Shown here piece after piece: positions 25,803 to 36,896 of a stretch of 64,000 nt of DNA. The position numbers were made by a program, and so were the translations under genes. Below the pieces are notes generated by a model. The model made no database searches. It worked only from the letters and a program-made list of their open reading frames with translations, and had not been told where the DNA came from. Within the stretch, counting starts at the first letter, position 1, and every line of letters begins with the position of its first letter. Source of the stretch: Dactylellina haptotyla. Lineage: Eukaryota > Ascomycota > Orbiliomycetes > Orbiliales > Orbiliaceae. The stretch covers positions 620,001 to 684,000 of the forward strand of contig CM062383.1 of assembly GCA_031310005.1 (NCBI GenBank), read 5' to 3'.

Positions 25803-28731
25803 ATCTAGTTCACGTTTTGTCTTATAGCCTTTTTGTATCTGCTATCTCGTTTTGAAAACCTCTCTTCTTCCTGTTCTAGCGGTCATCTTATGAAACTTTC
25901 GGTTTCCCCTCTCCTTGGATTTTTTAGGGGCAGCAACAACATTAATGAAGGAAATAAAGACACACACACACATACACACACACACAACAGCAACCTGGAT
26001 AAAATTCAATCGTATCTTGTTCGTTTTATTTGTCTCTGAACAGTCGTGATTTTTTACTTCTTGGTTGTCTCTTTTTGTTAGTGAGAAATTATATTTAAAA
26101 GGAACATCGACATCTATTGCTCATCCCCGACCTACAACCTCCAACATTCACAGAAACATCGTTTACTTTTTTCGCTGGTTTCTTACTACCGACCAATGGT
26201 GTTTTCCTCCATCGCTTTTTCACTTTATTTTATTTGACTGTCACTTCTTCGTCATGTATGTAAAGGGTGTAATGTGATTCCTTTGCTCGCTTTCTCAACA
26301 TCGCGTATCGATCGATATACCGTCCGCTTGCCCCTTCCAGATACCGACAACTGTGGATACCTCCTTCTATATTACCGGACCTCTATACCGAGAGCACACG
26401 AATAATTAACAGGACTGGTGTTAAGGTGCCTTGTTCGACGTATCAGTTCAGCTCATTCATCTCTATCGGCATATCCGGCCAGATATCACCCAAGGCTTTT
26501 CCATTTCCCAGCTGATCGTGCCACAGCCCTGCCGGGTACCTTGAACAGCTCCCCTTCCCACATGGCTCTGGAATTTTATGATCTTCACCTATATTAGATT
26601 GTTTTGCTTTTTTGTGTGTGTCCAGCCTTATATTGAGGAACAATCAGAGCTGCAGAGGGCCGAAGAAATCGATCCACTCAATGAAAAACAAAACAGCGTG
26701 AAAATACGAATCCGAAAATATTAACCTCACCTATCCGTGCGCAGTAATTTTCTATTGTTTACAATCCATCATTCTAATATTTCCTATTCGAGTAGTTTCA
26801 TATCTTATATCGATTACATGCAAGGTACCGTCGAACTTAGGTTCTTATTACTTCAAATTTATTCACTATACATTTTTTCGACTGTTACATACGAGCGTAT
26901 AAAATAATCATGTTATTTCCCCGATGCTGCTTCCGTCATCACCGGAGACCGGCGTGATTATTGCCATATGGTTACCCGCGGAAGGGCGGTTAAGCGCCAT
27001 ATTTTTATGTTCTTCCCTTGAAGTAGGACATACACTGGGATTTAAAGTTGACGAAAGAAAAAAATTAAGATTACACGCTTGACGTACGTGCAGACCCCAC
27101 ACCCACAAAAGCTAGCTAGCCACACGCACATCAGCGATAAGGCTAGGAGATAATTACCTGGGGGAATTTGACAGCAAATCTTAATGGAAAATTAGGTAGG
27201 AGAGAATAAAAAAGACTATTTCTAGAAAATCCGTTCTTTTCGCGAAGGAGGGGTCACCCATGTGGACACTTTTCCCCTTCGGTGTGAAATATATATATAT
27301 CATCCCGAGGACCCCAATTTTAAAAAAAGATACTACCTTCTCTTTCGAGTATTCTAATTGTCAACAAAAACATCATAACAATAAACAATGCGATGCTTTC
27401 TCTTCGAACTTGAAGAATACCGTTTCTATCGAAACGAGAAAGACATCGACGGTCGACGGGAGCATTGCACTTGCACCACATCCGACCATTGAAAGAGGGG
27501 TCACAAAAAAAAGTCGATCAGCTACACTAGGACGATGAACCGATATACACGATCATGATGAGGAATAAAAATAGGTTCCGTTTAATTTAATCGTCTGTTC
27601 TCTATAGACAGATGGTAAAAAAGGTTCTGGAATAAATTTATACAAGTACAAAAAATATGATAGGAACAAAAAACCCCGATAGAACACCTTCTCCCCTGAC
27701 GCACGAGCAGCTAATAATCTCTTTGAAAAAGACAAGACAGGTAATTTCAACATGAGTGGGTAACGCCGATTCACAGAGTGATGAGTAAACACAAAACTCA
27801 AACGTGGGAAAAGATATGAGAAAACATGCGGTAAACTCGGAGAAGAAACAAGGTGAAGATAATAAATTCAGAAAATGGAATGGTGGTTCGGTTCTGGAAG
27901 TTCGAGTAGGATGGAATTGATGTTGAGAAAGCCGGCCGCTGCTTTGAAGGTGTTTCTTTTCTTTTGCCCTTTCTCGCCAGGAGATATATAAAAGAAAAAA
28001 GGAAAGACTTGAACAAAGGAAAGGTTAATGAGCGTGAGTAGAGACAATCTCTGATAAAACAAAGTGCAAGCGAGTGGAGTTGATATCAACAGCAAATCTC
28101 TGGGGAGGGCAAAAGGCAGCGGCGGGGCACAAAGTGCTCGAGAAGTCCAGAATGAACCACAGAAAGAAGTGAAGCGTTACCAGCTTTCTTCGGCGATGGT
28201 CAGAAAGCGGTGACGTTGGAAAAACAACAAGATAGCGATAAACAGACGGATGGGTATCAATAAGTTTACAGGTTTCCCAATAGGAATAAAAACAGACCGG
28301 ACAAATATTGGTACAAGGTAACCGAACCGCCAGCGAGGCAGTGCGAAAGCAGAAAGCGGCGAGAAAAACAGTTGAATGTTGGTAAAAAGCCGTGCGGAGC
28401 GGTTTTCAAAACCGGTTCCCCGACCAAAAAAGAGTGAGATGCGATGGTGGGAGTGTGTCCAGGTGGGAAGCGAGTTTGGGGAGGCAAAAATTGAATGCGA
28501 TATATATAAAGATCTCAGACTCCGACAAATATTCCAATGTTAAAACTCCGTGAATTCAGACAATATGCAAAGAAGAAGTCCGTATGAAAAGGAAAACACC
28601 CGTGTTGGCCGTATCAGTCGAAAAAGGTAATCGATCAGGAAATTTGGATTCCCCTCCCTCTCAGGTTGATGTTGGGGAATGCTTTATGCAGGAAATGGTA
28701 TGGACGACGGGAAACCACATGGCGAAATCGC
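25803..28731. other. Gap between convergent RAD23 and Myb-like genes
   Basis: 2.9 kb holding the 3' flanks of both genes. An imperfect (CA)n tract lies at 25960-25986. Short frames on both strands are Phe/Ser-rich and without motif; no gene or RNA recognised. Confidence 0.5.
25960..25986 (+). repeat. (CA)n dinucleotide microsatellite
   Basis: About 13 CA units with one CATA interruption, about 160 bases downstream of the RAD23 stop and probably in its 3' flank. Confidence 0.9.
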
Positions 28732-29766
28732 TTATCTTCTTTTTATTCCCTTGCTGGCTCGCCCGGATCGTCTTACGGGCTCTAGCTGGCCCCTTCCGTT
28801 CCCCTGCATGCGTGCTCTCTTCATTTTTTCATCCTTTCGTCTTTCGTTGATCAGACCCACACTTCCGGCTTCGACAAGCCCTCTCCACCTCTCCCCGACG
28901 CTCATACCGTCTCTGCCTAGGGTGGTTGCACATTCGGCCCAGTCTCTTTCTGATAATCTCATTTTGGCGAGTACCATGCCAACCAGCTGCTTATCCTCCT
29001 CCTCACTCCACGGACCCAGGTTTCGTCTTGCGGTGGACAGGCGTTTCGACGCCGGGCCGCGGAGACGAGTTCGCTTTGGTGTAACGAACGGGTCATTCAG
29101 AAGCTCGTCGTCCGTTTCTGGGTGGAATGTCGAAGATTCGATCTTGGGAGCCGGCGGGCATACTGTCGGTGTGCCCATCGGGTCCGGTGTTGTGAAAGGG
29201 TGAAGGTGGCGAGGTGTTAGATCCACCGGTGCATCGGCTGAAGAGGCTGAGGCGTTGCGTTTCCGCTTGTTGTTACGCGTTACTATTGTGTAGGTGTATG
29301 TGTTTCCCGAGGTGGAGGCACGGGGAGTGTCCACTTCCATTTCTTCGCCTGAGGATTCGTCTCCGGGAGTCGTCCATGGTGTGTGGTGTGGGATGAGTTG
29401 TTTGGAGGGCGTCTGAGGGCTGGGTGTCCGGCTGGGCGTCGGTGTGGCGAGGAGAGAGTGGGAATATCGTGATTTGGAGAGGGAGAAATGCGGAGGTGGT
29501 GTTTGGTCGAGTGATAACAGATGGTGCAACGCTTCAGAGGAAGTTGCGATCCGCTCGCTTCTGGGTGTCAACTGGACGTTGGCTTGTGATATCGACAGGC
29601 CCAGGCCGATAGCCGAGGCGGAGAGAGTTGGGTGAGAGGGTATCAGCGAGGTCGCGCCATTTCGCTGTGTCTGTGAGCGTGTCGTCGTCCGGGAGCGACT
29701 GACGCGGAAGGCGTTCTCGCAGGGGAGAACGGAGGGGAGTAACATGGGAGCGGATAGAGGCGACAA
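28732..29766 (-). CDS. Myb/SANT-like domain protein
   Basis: Single-exon protein of 344 residues. Residues 241-290 form a Myb-type repeat (GPWSEEEDKQLVGMVLAKMR..., then LSERDWAECATTLGRDGMSVGERWRG) with tryptophans at 243, 266 and 284, the usual Myb spacing. Before it are Ser/Thr/Pro-rich disordered regions with SPQTP-type sites that could be phosphorylated by proline-directed kinases, a KRKR run (about 167-170) and an acidic segment. After it the tail is strongly basic (ERRKDEKMKRAR, SGRASKGIKRR). DNA binding in the nucleus, perhaps at repeats or telomeres, is inferred; a single Myb repeat near the C-terminus is also the layout of fungal TRF-like proteins, but the dimerisation domain cannot be judged by eye. 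Confidence 0.78.
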   Translation of the reverse strand: MSPLSAPMLLPSVLPCENAFRVSRSRTTTRSQTQRNGATSLIPSHPTLSASAIGLGLSISQANVQLTPRSERIATSSEALHHLLSLDQTPPPHFSLSKSRYSHSLLATPTPSRTPSPQTPSKQLIPHHTPWTTPGDESSGEEMEVDTPRASTSGNTYTYTIVTRNNKRKRNASASSADAPVDLTPRHLHPFTTPDPMGTPTVCPPAPKIESSTFHPETDDELLNDPFVTPKRTRLRGPASKRLSTARRNLGPWSEEEDKQLVGMVLAKMRLSERDWAECATTLGRDGMSVGERWRGLVEAGSVGLINERRKDEKMKRARMQGNGRGQLEPVRRSGRASKGIKRR

Positions 29767-29942
29767 AACGGCGGCTGTAGACGGTGGGGCCGTAGATGTT
29801 GTCGTTGGCTGGGAGAAGGAGGTCGATGGTGTAGAAAAGACGCGCGAGGAGAGGGAAGGTAAACGGGAGTCGGGAGATGAGTGGCAATATCAAGAAGAAC
29901 TGAGACTTGTCGGTACGGGTGAAGGACGGGCGACTAGAGGCC

Positions 29943-29948
29943 TTTATA
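29943..29948 (-). promoter_or_regulatory. Candidate TATA box of the Myb-like gene
   Basis: On the minus strand this reads TATAAA followed by GG, about 175 bases before the ATG at 29766. Placement is plausible for a fungal promoter; no other support. Confidence 0.35.
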
Positions 29949-29952
29949 GTGC

Positions 29953-30261
29953 CTAGCGGACGCGGATATTTTTGTTTCCAAACAGCTCAACGGCCCTGAG
30001 GCTCTGGCGGAGGAGATCTTCTGGAGGTTGAGGTTGAGGTTGTTCTTGAGGTTGAGGTTGGTGATGGGATGGTTTGGGAGGGAACGTGTCGAGCCTTTCC
30101 TGTTCCTCGTTCTCGTCCTGCCCTCGTTCGGCTGTCCGCCCAGTCCAATCAGGTACTGCTGATAACACGTAAGTCCGGCGGCCTAACGCAGGATGTCCAG
30201 GCGAGCGGTCTCTTCTTGACGCGGGTGTTCGCTGGCGTCCGGAGGGTTTCGCTATAGTTCT
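29953..30261 (-). CDS. Possible C-terminal exon of an unrecognised gene
   Basis: A minus-strand frame opens after a stop at about 30262 and ends with TAG at 29953. A possible splice acceptor (CTATAG) would start the exon at 30251. The encoded ~100 residues look protein-like: HPALGRRTYVLSAVPDWTG, then an acidic ENEEQER run, a QPQPQ repeat and LLRQSLRAVELFGNK before the stop. The reading just upstream is also protein-like but in another frame (30262-30350), so either a non-obvious intron, a frame break or chance is involved. There is no in-frame ATG. Its stop lies within 10 bases of the candidate TATA box of the Myb-like gene. I do not recognise the family and hold the call weakly. Confidence 0.25.
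   Translation of the reverse strand, partial: RTIAKPSGRQRTPASRRDRSPGHPALGRRTYVLSAVPDWTGRTAERGQDENEEQERLDTFPPKPSHHQPQPQEQPQPQPPEDLLRQSLRAVELFGNKNIRVR
30023..30060 (+). repeat. GAGGTT hexamer repeat
   Basis: Five copies of a (G)AGGTT(G) unit with one TTC interruption. In the minus-strand frame it encodes the QPQPQ run of the possible exon above. Confidence 0.7.
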
Positions 30262-33200
30262 CTACGGTATTGTCTATTCGTGGTTTCTACGGAACGGTTC
30301 GAGTACGTTTGGGGTCTGGGAATGTTTTCGGGGAAAGGAACGAGGGGAGTCTTTGCTTAATGAGTGCGGGAATGTGTGTCACCGCTACTCCCAGCCAGAC
30401 GGGCGATTCGCACCCTTCTCCTCCCTCTCGCTCTGCCTCAATCGCCCGCTCGATCAGGCTCGGTTTCCCAGTTTCTGCCAGTGCGTGTGCGCTGTGGCCA
30501 CGGTTTTTTGGGCAAAAAGAAATTCTAATCTTTTTTCCTTTTCCCTTCCCTTTCTTTTCTTCTTCCGTCGGCGGCTTGCGCTTCAATGAACGAATCGCTC
30601 CAATTCCCCACCAACCCGGCCGGTTCAAGGGTGCCAGCAACTGGACAAGGGCTCTCACCAAGTCTGCGCAAATTTGAAGACTTCCTCCCAGCGTCAGGCC
30701 CAATTTTGGTGTGCGAGATGAGGGGAAAAACCGGCCTTGGACGAGGGGGAAAAGAACAGAACCCTTAACCCATGAGCCCTGGTTCCTGTCAATTGACAAT
30801 GAGATGAGAGGGGAATTATTTGAGGCGAAGTATTCCCTCGACCCACGTCTCTGCTTCCTCATCGAGCGGGAAAGATGCGAAAAGAAAGGACGGGAACGGC
30901 AATGTCAACGATAACAGACTTCCCTCGTCCGGCGACCTTTTTCCCCTCCCCCAAGCTTAAGGCCAGAAGAAAGAAGGGTCCATCGACCAGGGATTCCTGT
31001 CGATATCATACGACCTATACCAAAAGTCTAAATTCTCAAATTCAAAAAACGTGCATATGATCACAGGCAGAAGAGGCATTGCATATGCATCAACCAAGTC
31101 GATACCTTGATCCTTTTTCGTATCCTCTCCTCTCCCTTGAACGGAAAGGTTACTCGCGCACCACAATTTGAATTAGAATTAACCTTAGCAGCATTAGAAT
31201 TAATATTGGCTGGAAATATCGGGGAGGAGGAAAGAAGCCTCTGCCTTCTCCCCTTACCGAGCTCTTTCTCCCTCCCGTCAATTGAATGACTTGCAGGAAT
31301 AAAAGCGAGCGTAGGTTAAAAACTTTTTCTTCCTTTAGTCTCAACTTGGAGGCCTTTCTGGACTCGATGGGTGGACGCAAAAATTTCTGCATGCGCATGA
31401 CAATCTATTCCTGCGCGATGATGCATGCAGAAGCACCACACCGAGCCAATCGCCAGCATCGAAAGCGTCAGAATTTTTTCGAACTTTCGATTCGCGAGCG
31501 GTCGAGCGTAAGGGTTCAAAGATACTATCTGAAACTCTCGTTTCCATACTTCACACTCACCAACTAACCATGTTTCCTCTCACCACTAAACAAATCGTTG
31601 AAGGAATAAACTGTTATTCACTCTCCTGACTGACCCATTGAAACGGGTCCTTTTTGCCTCCCCTCAACCCTAAAGACGGGATACTCTCCCGTCCCCTCAA
31701 AGCCACCACTCTCCCAGAAGATAAAAAAAAACTCAAAAGAAAAAAAAAAAGCCCTCTGGTCACCAGGCCCCATCTCTCCTCAGGCAGAAAGACGCGTATT
31801 TGATCATGAGTGCCAGAGTGCAAACCCCGACTGCCGCACTCCCCCAATGATCAATTGCCCGCATGACATAATGTTTCATTTCCCACACTCTATCTCTGTC
31901 AATTCAACATAATTCCTCCAGCAAACATTTTCCAATAGTCTTCTAAAAGTTGATCGTCGCAGTCGGGAGGGGGGATCTGGATCCAGACCGTAGATATTTG
32001 TATCTTCGCAAAGGAGATTCTGACTTCACGATGACATACCCACCTGTTCCCCACCATCGAGATAAATCTTCTCAATCGCAGTTTTTATTTTATCTATCGA
32101 GACCCATAGTCCCATGTTCCCTCCAATCGATAGGCGGTTCTGATGCCACATGCAGCTAATACTTAGCAGACGGGTATTAAGACTTCACCGTTTCCACTAT
32201 AGCCCGTCTTTCTTTTCATTAATATTCTGCGGGTTCACCCACACCTCCATCACGTAAAATAAGTTTAACAGGAGCAGGGGTGGTGAAATTCGGTACGCGT
32301 CGATAGTGGCACGCGTGTTGTTGTTTACGTTACACGTTGAGTGGTATTTCCTAATCGGGTAATTTCAGTACCAGGCGAAAGGGGAAGTCACGACGACAGC
32401 TCGTTCTGAGGAATGTGTTGCGCGAAAACAACATTGGACAGCAGCTTGCTTCGGACAGGCGCGGAATAGGAGGCAGCAGGCCAAGTTTTCACCGTGAGAG
32501 ATCCAGAATCGTAAAGGGAGAACCATCAACGATGTCATTCACCTTCGTAAAAATCATGATTAGTATTGTTAATCTCCGGCGTTCGTACCTACATGAATGA
32601 AGTCATACCACCGCTTCATATGTGAGATCCTTTCTTCATGCAGCTCTGCAAGCCAGCTTCCATTGCATGATTATGATTGTTCTTTTCCCGTCGCACTCGC
32701 AACTCGGTTCCTTGAAGCTTGGACCTGACGCAGGAACAAAACCTTTTCCTTGCTCGCTTCCGTTTCAGACGAACGATGATGCGGGAGGCAGTTTCCCACT
32801 CAGCCAACCAATAGTATTATCAAGGGTAACCAGCTTTCTTGCAAGCTTGTTAATGCACGACATCATTTCGACGCCTCACACGTGCGAAACGGGGTCAACC
32901 TTGAAAGGAAAATAATAGTATAACCAGCATGCGTGTTGTCGTTGTTGTTGCGCCAGTTTCGTGGCTGGTTTCGCGAAATTGAATAGTCGTGGGAATCCAT
33001 GTCAGCGATGGTTATAACGTTAGACCAGCTTGTAAGACGGATGACAATGTGGCTTCTTGTGTCTGGAGCTTTGGGGTTGTGGCTTCTCAGCCAACGGTTA
33101 CTTGAGGCTGTACCGATGCCTGTTTACCTCCTAGATGCGTAGACGTTTCAAACCGACGTGGATCAAATGTTGGGCCAATCACATATAAACACAGGTTCTG

Positions 33201-34139
33201 TTACGTAGCCCTGTCGGCGAGGCAGCCATACGATATATCAAATAACATGACACTCGAGCTTGACTGATGATAGATATGAAATCTAGACCGAGGTAGACTA
33301 TGACTGGAAAATGTCTTGAGTTGCGTGTATTCTTATTATCATATTAAATGATCAGGATTCGTCCGCAGATTTCCGAAGATGGATAAATATTTGTTTTATA
33401 TTTTTGTAAATAATATATTTCTTTCTGTTTTCTGGATATTTTTTGGCTTCTTTTTTCTAAGTATTTTGGAGAAAACTTGATAGGCTTGTGGTACGTCTAC
33501 TTATGGTGAAGTAAATGTTGATGTATAACAACATATTGTCTAGTTGAAAATTTGAAAAGATACCAGCACCATCTCGTCCTCGGTGCTAATATTGTTAGGT
33601 GCATATGATTATATTGTATTAAAATTAAGAAGTCCCTCATATTAACCGGGGTTATCTCTCGATTGACAGCTGAAATATAATTTTAGTGTTTCCGGATCGT
33701 ATCTCGAGCCTGAGTAGCCATCTACCACACAAAACTGACGGAGAGAGCACATTTGCAAGTCCACAAAAGGCTTTACGTAGAGTATGTTCGCTAGCCATTG
33801 GCACCGGATTCAGAGTTAGACGCAAGATATTCGCCTTTATTTGATCTTATAGCTCTCCATCTATAATTCAAACCGTTGTGTAATAATCACGTGATACGAT
33901 GTCAAAGAATATATATCGATATCGAAGATTGTAATATGCAACAAATGATCCTGCGGAGTGCCCCGCGTAATTGAACCGGGCTAAATAAAGATTGACCGGA
34001 AATGCCTATATCTCATATCACTTTCTAATACCGCGGACTTACTCGAAGGAAGAAAATTCTATGATATTTCGCTTGTTAAATTAAGCGCCTCGATCGGGAA
34101 CCTATCGCCAATCTCAAATTTGAAACCAGACACTAAACA
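30262..34139. other. Gene-poor region
   Basis: Almost 4 kb with no convincing gene. The 191-codon minus-strand frame at 30287-30862 is basic, lacks motifs and overlaps other equally long frames. The part 33200-34140 is visibly AT-rich with frequent TATATA and GATATC words. No RNA gene recognised. Confidence 0.45.
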
Positions 34140-36062
34140 TTAAGTCGTATGCAGGTGGCCAGCACCACTAAAATACAAAGAATTACTATTGATACCTTCA
34201 AGACCTAAAGCCAACATCATCGTCGGTACTAAAGCTGTGAAACTGGCGATATGTGCGAACAACCCACTCCAGCATCCGTCCGCCACAGTATATTGTAGCA
34301 CGACGCTGACAATACTAAATACCGCGGTGATACCCACAAACAAGTATAGCCAGCCTCGGGCGGGCCATACCGGTAGCTTCTTGTCTCTCATCAATGGGAT
34401 CAGGATACACCAGAGCCCTGAGAATGAATAAAACATCTCGAATAGAGCGTCGTAGGAGTCGTTCTGCGGGTTGAGGAACGACATGCCGGCTAAGATTCCA
34501 CAAATAACAACCAAGAGGAAGACAATAATCCATAGAGTATTGCGGTCGTATAAGACTCTTTTGATTTCCGAAGAGGTTACTGGAGCTGGTAGGGTGAGAT
34601 ATGTTGAAGAAATGGGCCTTGGTAGAGGTAAGGCGGGGAAATACGGGTCGGCTGTAAATTTGTAGGCGAAGGGATGAGGGGAGGGAGGGGGAGGGGGAGG
34701 AAGAGGAGGTGGTGCTTTCGGGTTCGGGTTTTCTACCGTTGCTTCAGTCTTCCCGGGCTTCTCATTCTTCTGGTCTAGGTTTCTGGTCGTTCTATAGTGT
34801 TCAGTATAGATTGATGGATCTTTAATGTCAGAATATTCAGTACAGGTTTGCTGTTTGCTAGCTGCTGATCCCTTCTCTAAACTGGTTGGAAATTCGGTAT
34901 GCTCTAATACCACAATTCTGGTTGGTGGTTTTGTAGATTCACGGCTCTCAATACCGGTTGACCATGCGTGGTCCTTTTGGCTTCTGGTGTCGGCTAATTT
35001 TCTCTTGATATCCGCAGCGTACTTAAGGCTAGCCGGCCTGGATAGCATGGCTTTCCCTTCGTTGGCCACAAGAGAGATAGTCTTGGGATCCTCAACAACT
35101 TTTAACTGTTTGGAACTCTTCCTCTGTCTTAGAGTCGGTGGCTGCTCTTCCATTTGTGGTCTGCTAAATGACGGCCTCTGAACAGACGGTATCCTCTTAT
35201 GTATTCTTGAAGCTGCGTGAGGTAGATTTGCATTTGTCGGCGACTGGGCATGAGAGAATGGTGGATAGACGCTTGTGGGTACTTGTGTATGCAACTGGGG
35301 TGAGCATATACGATCGACCGCCTCATGAAAAAAACGCTCATCATTATAAGTATTGTAATCCCCATACTCCTCTAATTGCACTATCGGCGTGGAATTCCCC
35401 GGCGAGTAGAGAAGTGAACAAGTTGAAAGCTCCAACTTCGACGGCGCGCAAAACTCTCGTCCTCGTTTATGGAGCACCTCCAACCTCCTGCCTCCCCGTC
35501 TCCGCCGATTGCTGCGCTCTGTCTCCAGTCGTTCGGAATAACTTTTCAAAGAGCTCACTAATTCAGATAGAGTCTTATACACGTCTCCGAGAGGCCTCCT
35601 AACTTCATCAATCCTGGACTCTATCAAATCTTGAACGTTCCTGACCACCATTATCAACTCTTCGAGCCGTGGTTTAATCCAATCCACCAGCGATCTCAAG
35701 AACGAGGAATCGTAAAAATAAAAATCCTCAGTCCACGAATCGACGACGCGACGCAACGTCCGATTTAACACTGGCCCGTTTGTTTGGATCTCTCTGAGAG
35801 TGAACGATTTATCGAAGGAAGCACCAGGAATCTTTCTTAGAATTCCATGTATCGAGTCTGATGTCTGTGCTAGCCTATAAGCGACTTCGGGGTCCCTCTT
35901 GCGAGCGTATCGATACCAACTAATATAACCGGGTTCCAAGTCTCCCCAAGTCTCCATGAATTCTTTGCATTCGGTGATGTTCGCTTTAAAGCGTTCGATC
36001 TCTGCGTCCGTGACTGGGGACAGGGCCGACCTTGAGCTTTTCGATACAACCGTCTCGTCCAT
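34140..36062 (-). CDS. Unknown protein with C-terminal four-TM domain
   Basis: Single-exon protein of 640 residues; the ATG at 36062 is the first in frame. Residues 1-200 are predicted helical and charged (ERFKANITECKEFMETWGDL..., RRVVDSWTEDFYFYDSSFL...), with a coiled-coil-like stretch ending in ERSNRRRRGGRR (about 183-194). Residues 250-500 are low complexity, with a proline run (APPPLPPPPPPSPHPF, about 453-468). Four hydrophobic helices follow at about 510-528, 541-558, 571-592 and 597-618, with charged loops (MRDKKLP). Fungal proteins with a long soluble N-terminal region and a tetraspan tail exist in many species without known function. I do not recognise a domain name. Topology suggests a membrane-tethered scaffold or sensor, which is inference. 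Confidence 0.75.
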   Translation of the reverse strand: MDETVVSKSSRSALSPVTDAEIERFKANITECKEFMETWGDLEPGYISWYRYARKRDPEVAYRLAQTSDSIHGILRKIPGASFDKSFTLREIQTNGPVLNRTLRRVVDSWTEDFYFYDSSFLRSLVDWIKPRLEELIMVVRNVQDLIESRIDEVRRPLGDVYKTLSELVSSLKSYSERLETERSNRRRRGGRRLEVLHKRGREFCAPSKLELSTCSLLYSPGNSTPIVQLEEYGDYNTYNDERFFHEAVDRICSPQLHTQVPTSVYPPFSHAQSPTNANLPHAASRIHKRIPSVQRPSFSRPQMEEQPPTLRQRKSSKQLKVVEDPKTISLVANEGKAMLSRPASLKYAADIKRKLADTRSQKDHAWSTGIESRESTKPPTRIVVLEHTEFPTSLEKGSAASKQQTCTEYSDIKDPSIYTEHYRTTRNLDQKNEKPGKTEATVENPNPKAPPPLPPPPPPSPHPFAYKFTADPYFPALPLPRPISSTYLTLPAPVTSSEIKRVLYDRNTLWIIVFLLVVICGILAGMSFLNPQNDSYDALFEMFYSFSGLWCILIPLMRDKKLPVWPARGWLYLFVGITAVFSIVSVVLQYTVADGCWSGLFAHIASFTALVPTMMLALGLEGINSNSLYFSGAGHLHTT

Positions 36063-36896
36063 GGTGTAGTTTGAACAAGGAAAACAGTGAAACCGGACGG
36101 ACGTTCCAAACTAAGAGCTAGAAGAACTGTAGTTTTAAAGCCCCTGGGTCATCATACCGATGTAGTCGGGAACGTAGTCGGTGCTATCGTATAAGCTACC
36201 TCACTTTCTCCTAAAAGACAGCCTTGCGCACGTAAATTACAAGCGTGCATAGCCTCTTATCTCGCTTAGCTATCATCGATCATTCCTGCGATACTGAAAA
36301 TGTTCAGCCTTTCCCGTCTTTCCGGCTCTCATTTCTGTGTTGTTTGTTGTAGAACATCATTCGACTAACTTAGATATGAGTGCTGTTTCTCCTTTGGTAG
36401 TAATTCTATATATATTCTATACGAAGAAGGCCTATACAAATTGGAACTCCCTACTTGGTAAGGTATCATTGCTGGTGTTAGATATAAAAGAGAAGCGATA
36501 CGGTCCCTCGCGGAAAAATTCAAAACATATCCGTCGATATCAACCATATCCCATGCAAAGAACCAAAAGAGAAGAGGTATAGAGAAGCGAGGTAATAACA
36601 AGCAAAGGAGAGAGAGAGAAAAAACCTAAAAAGTGAGAGAAAAAAACGAAGATGCTGAAGAAACCCTAGTGCGAAAACATATTGGTATTATTACAATGTA
36701 TATCGCGGAATTCATCTCTAAAATATGCCGAAACTGCAAAGACACAAGTACTCAAACGCAGGAGAAAAAAAAAAACCGAGACCAACAAAAATTCATATGA
36801 TATCATCGCCGAGCCAGGTTATAAACGATAAAGAACCCAAAATGAACCGAACAATGGAACGGAAAAAATGACACCCCTTCAATGGTTTGGTAAGTT
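36063..36896. other. Intergenic, promoter of the 34140 gene
   Basis: Between the start of the four-TM gene (-) and the 3' end of the NIPA-like gene (-). Purine-rich and AT-rich stretches (36590-36850) without a credible frame. Confidence 0.5.

Noticed and set aside
30287-30862. 191-codon minus-strand frame
   Set aside because: Highly basic, no domain; competing frames of similar length on both strands.
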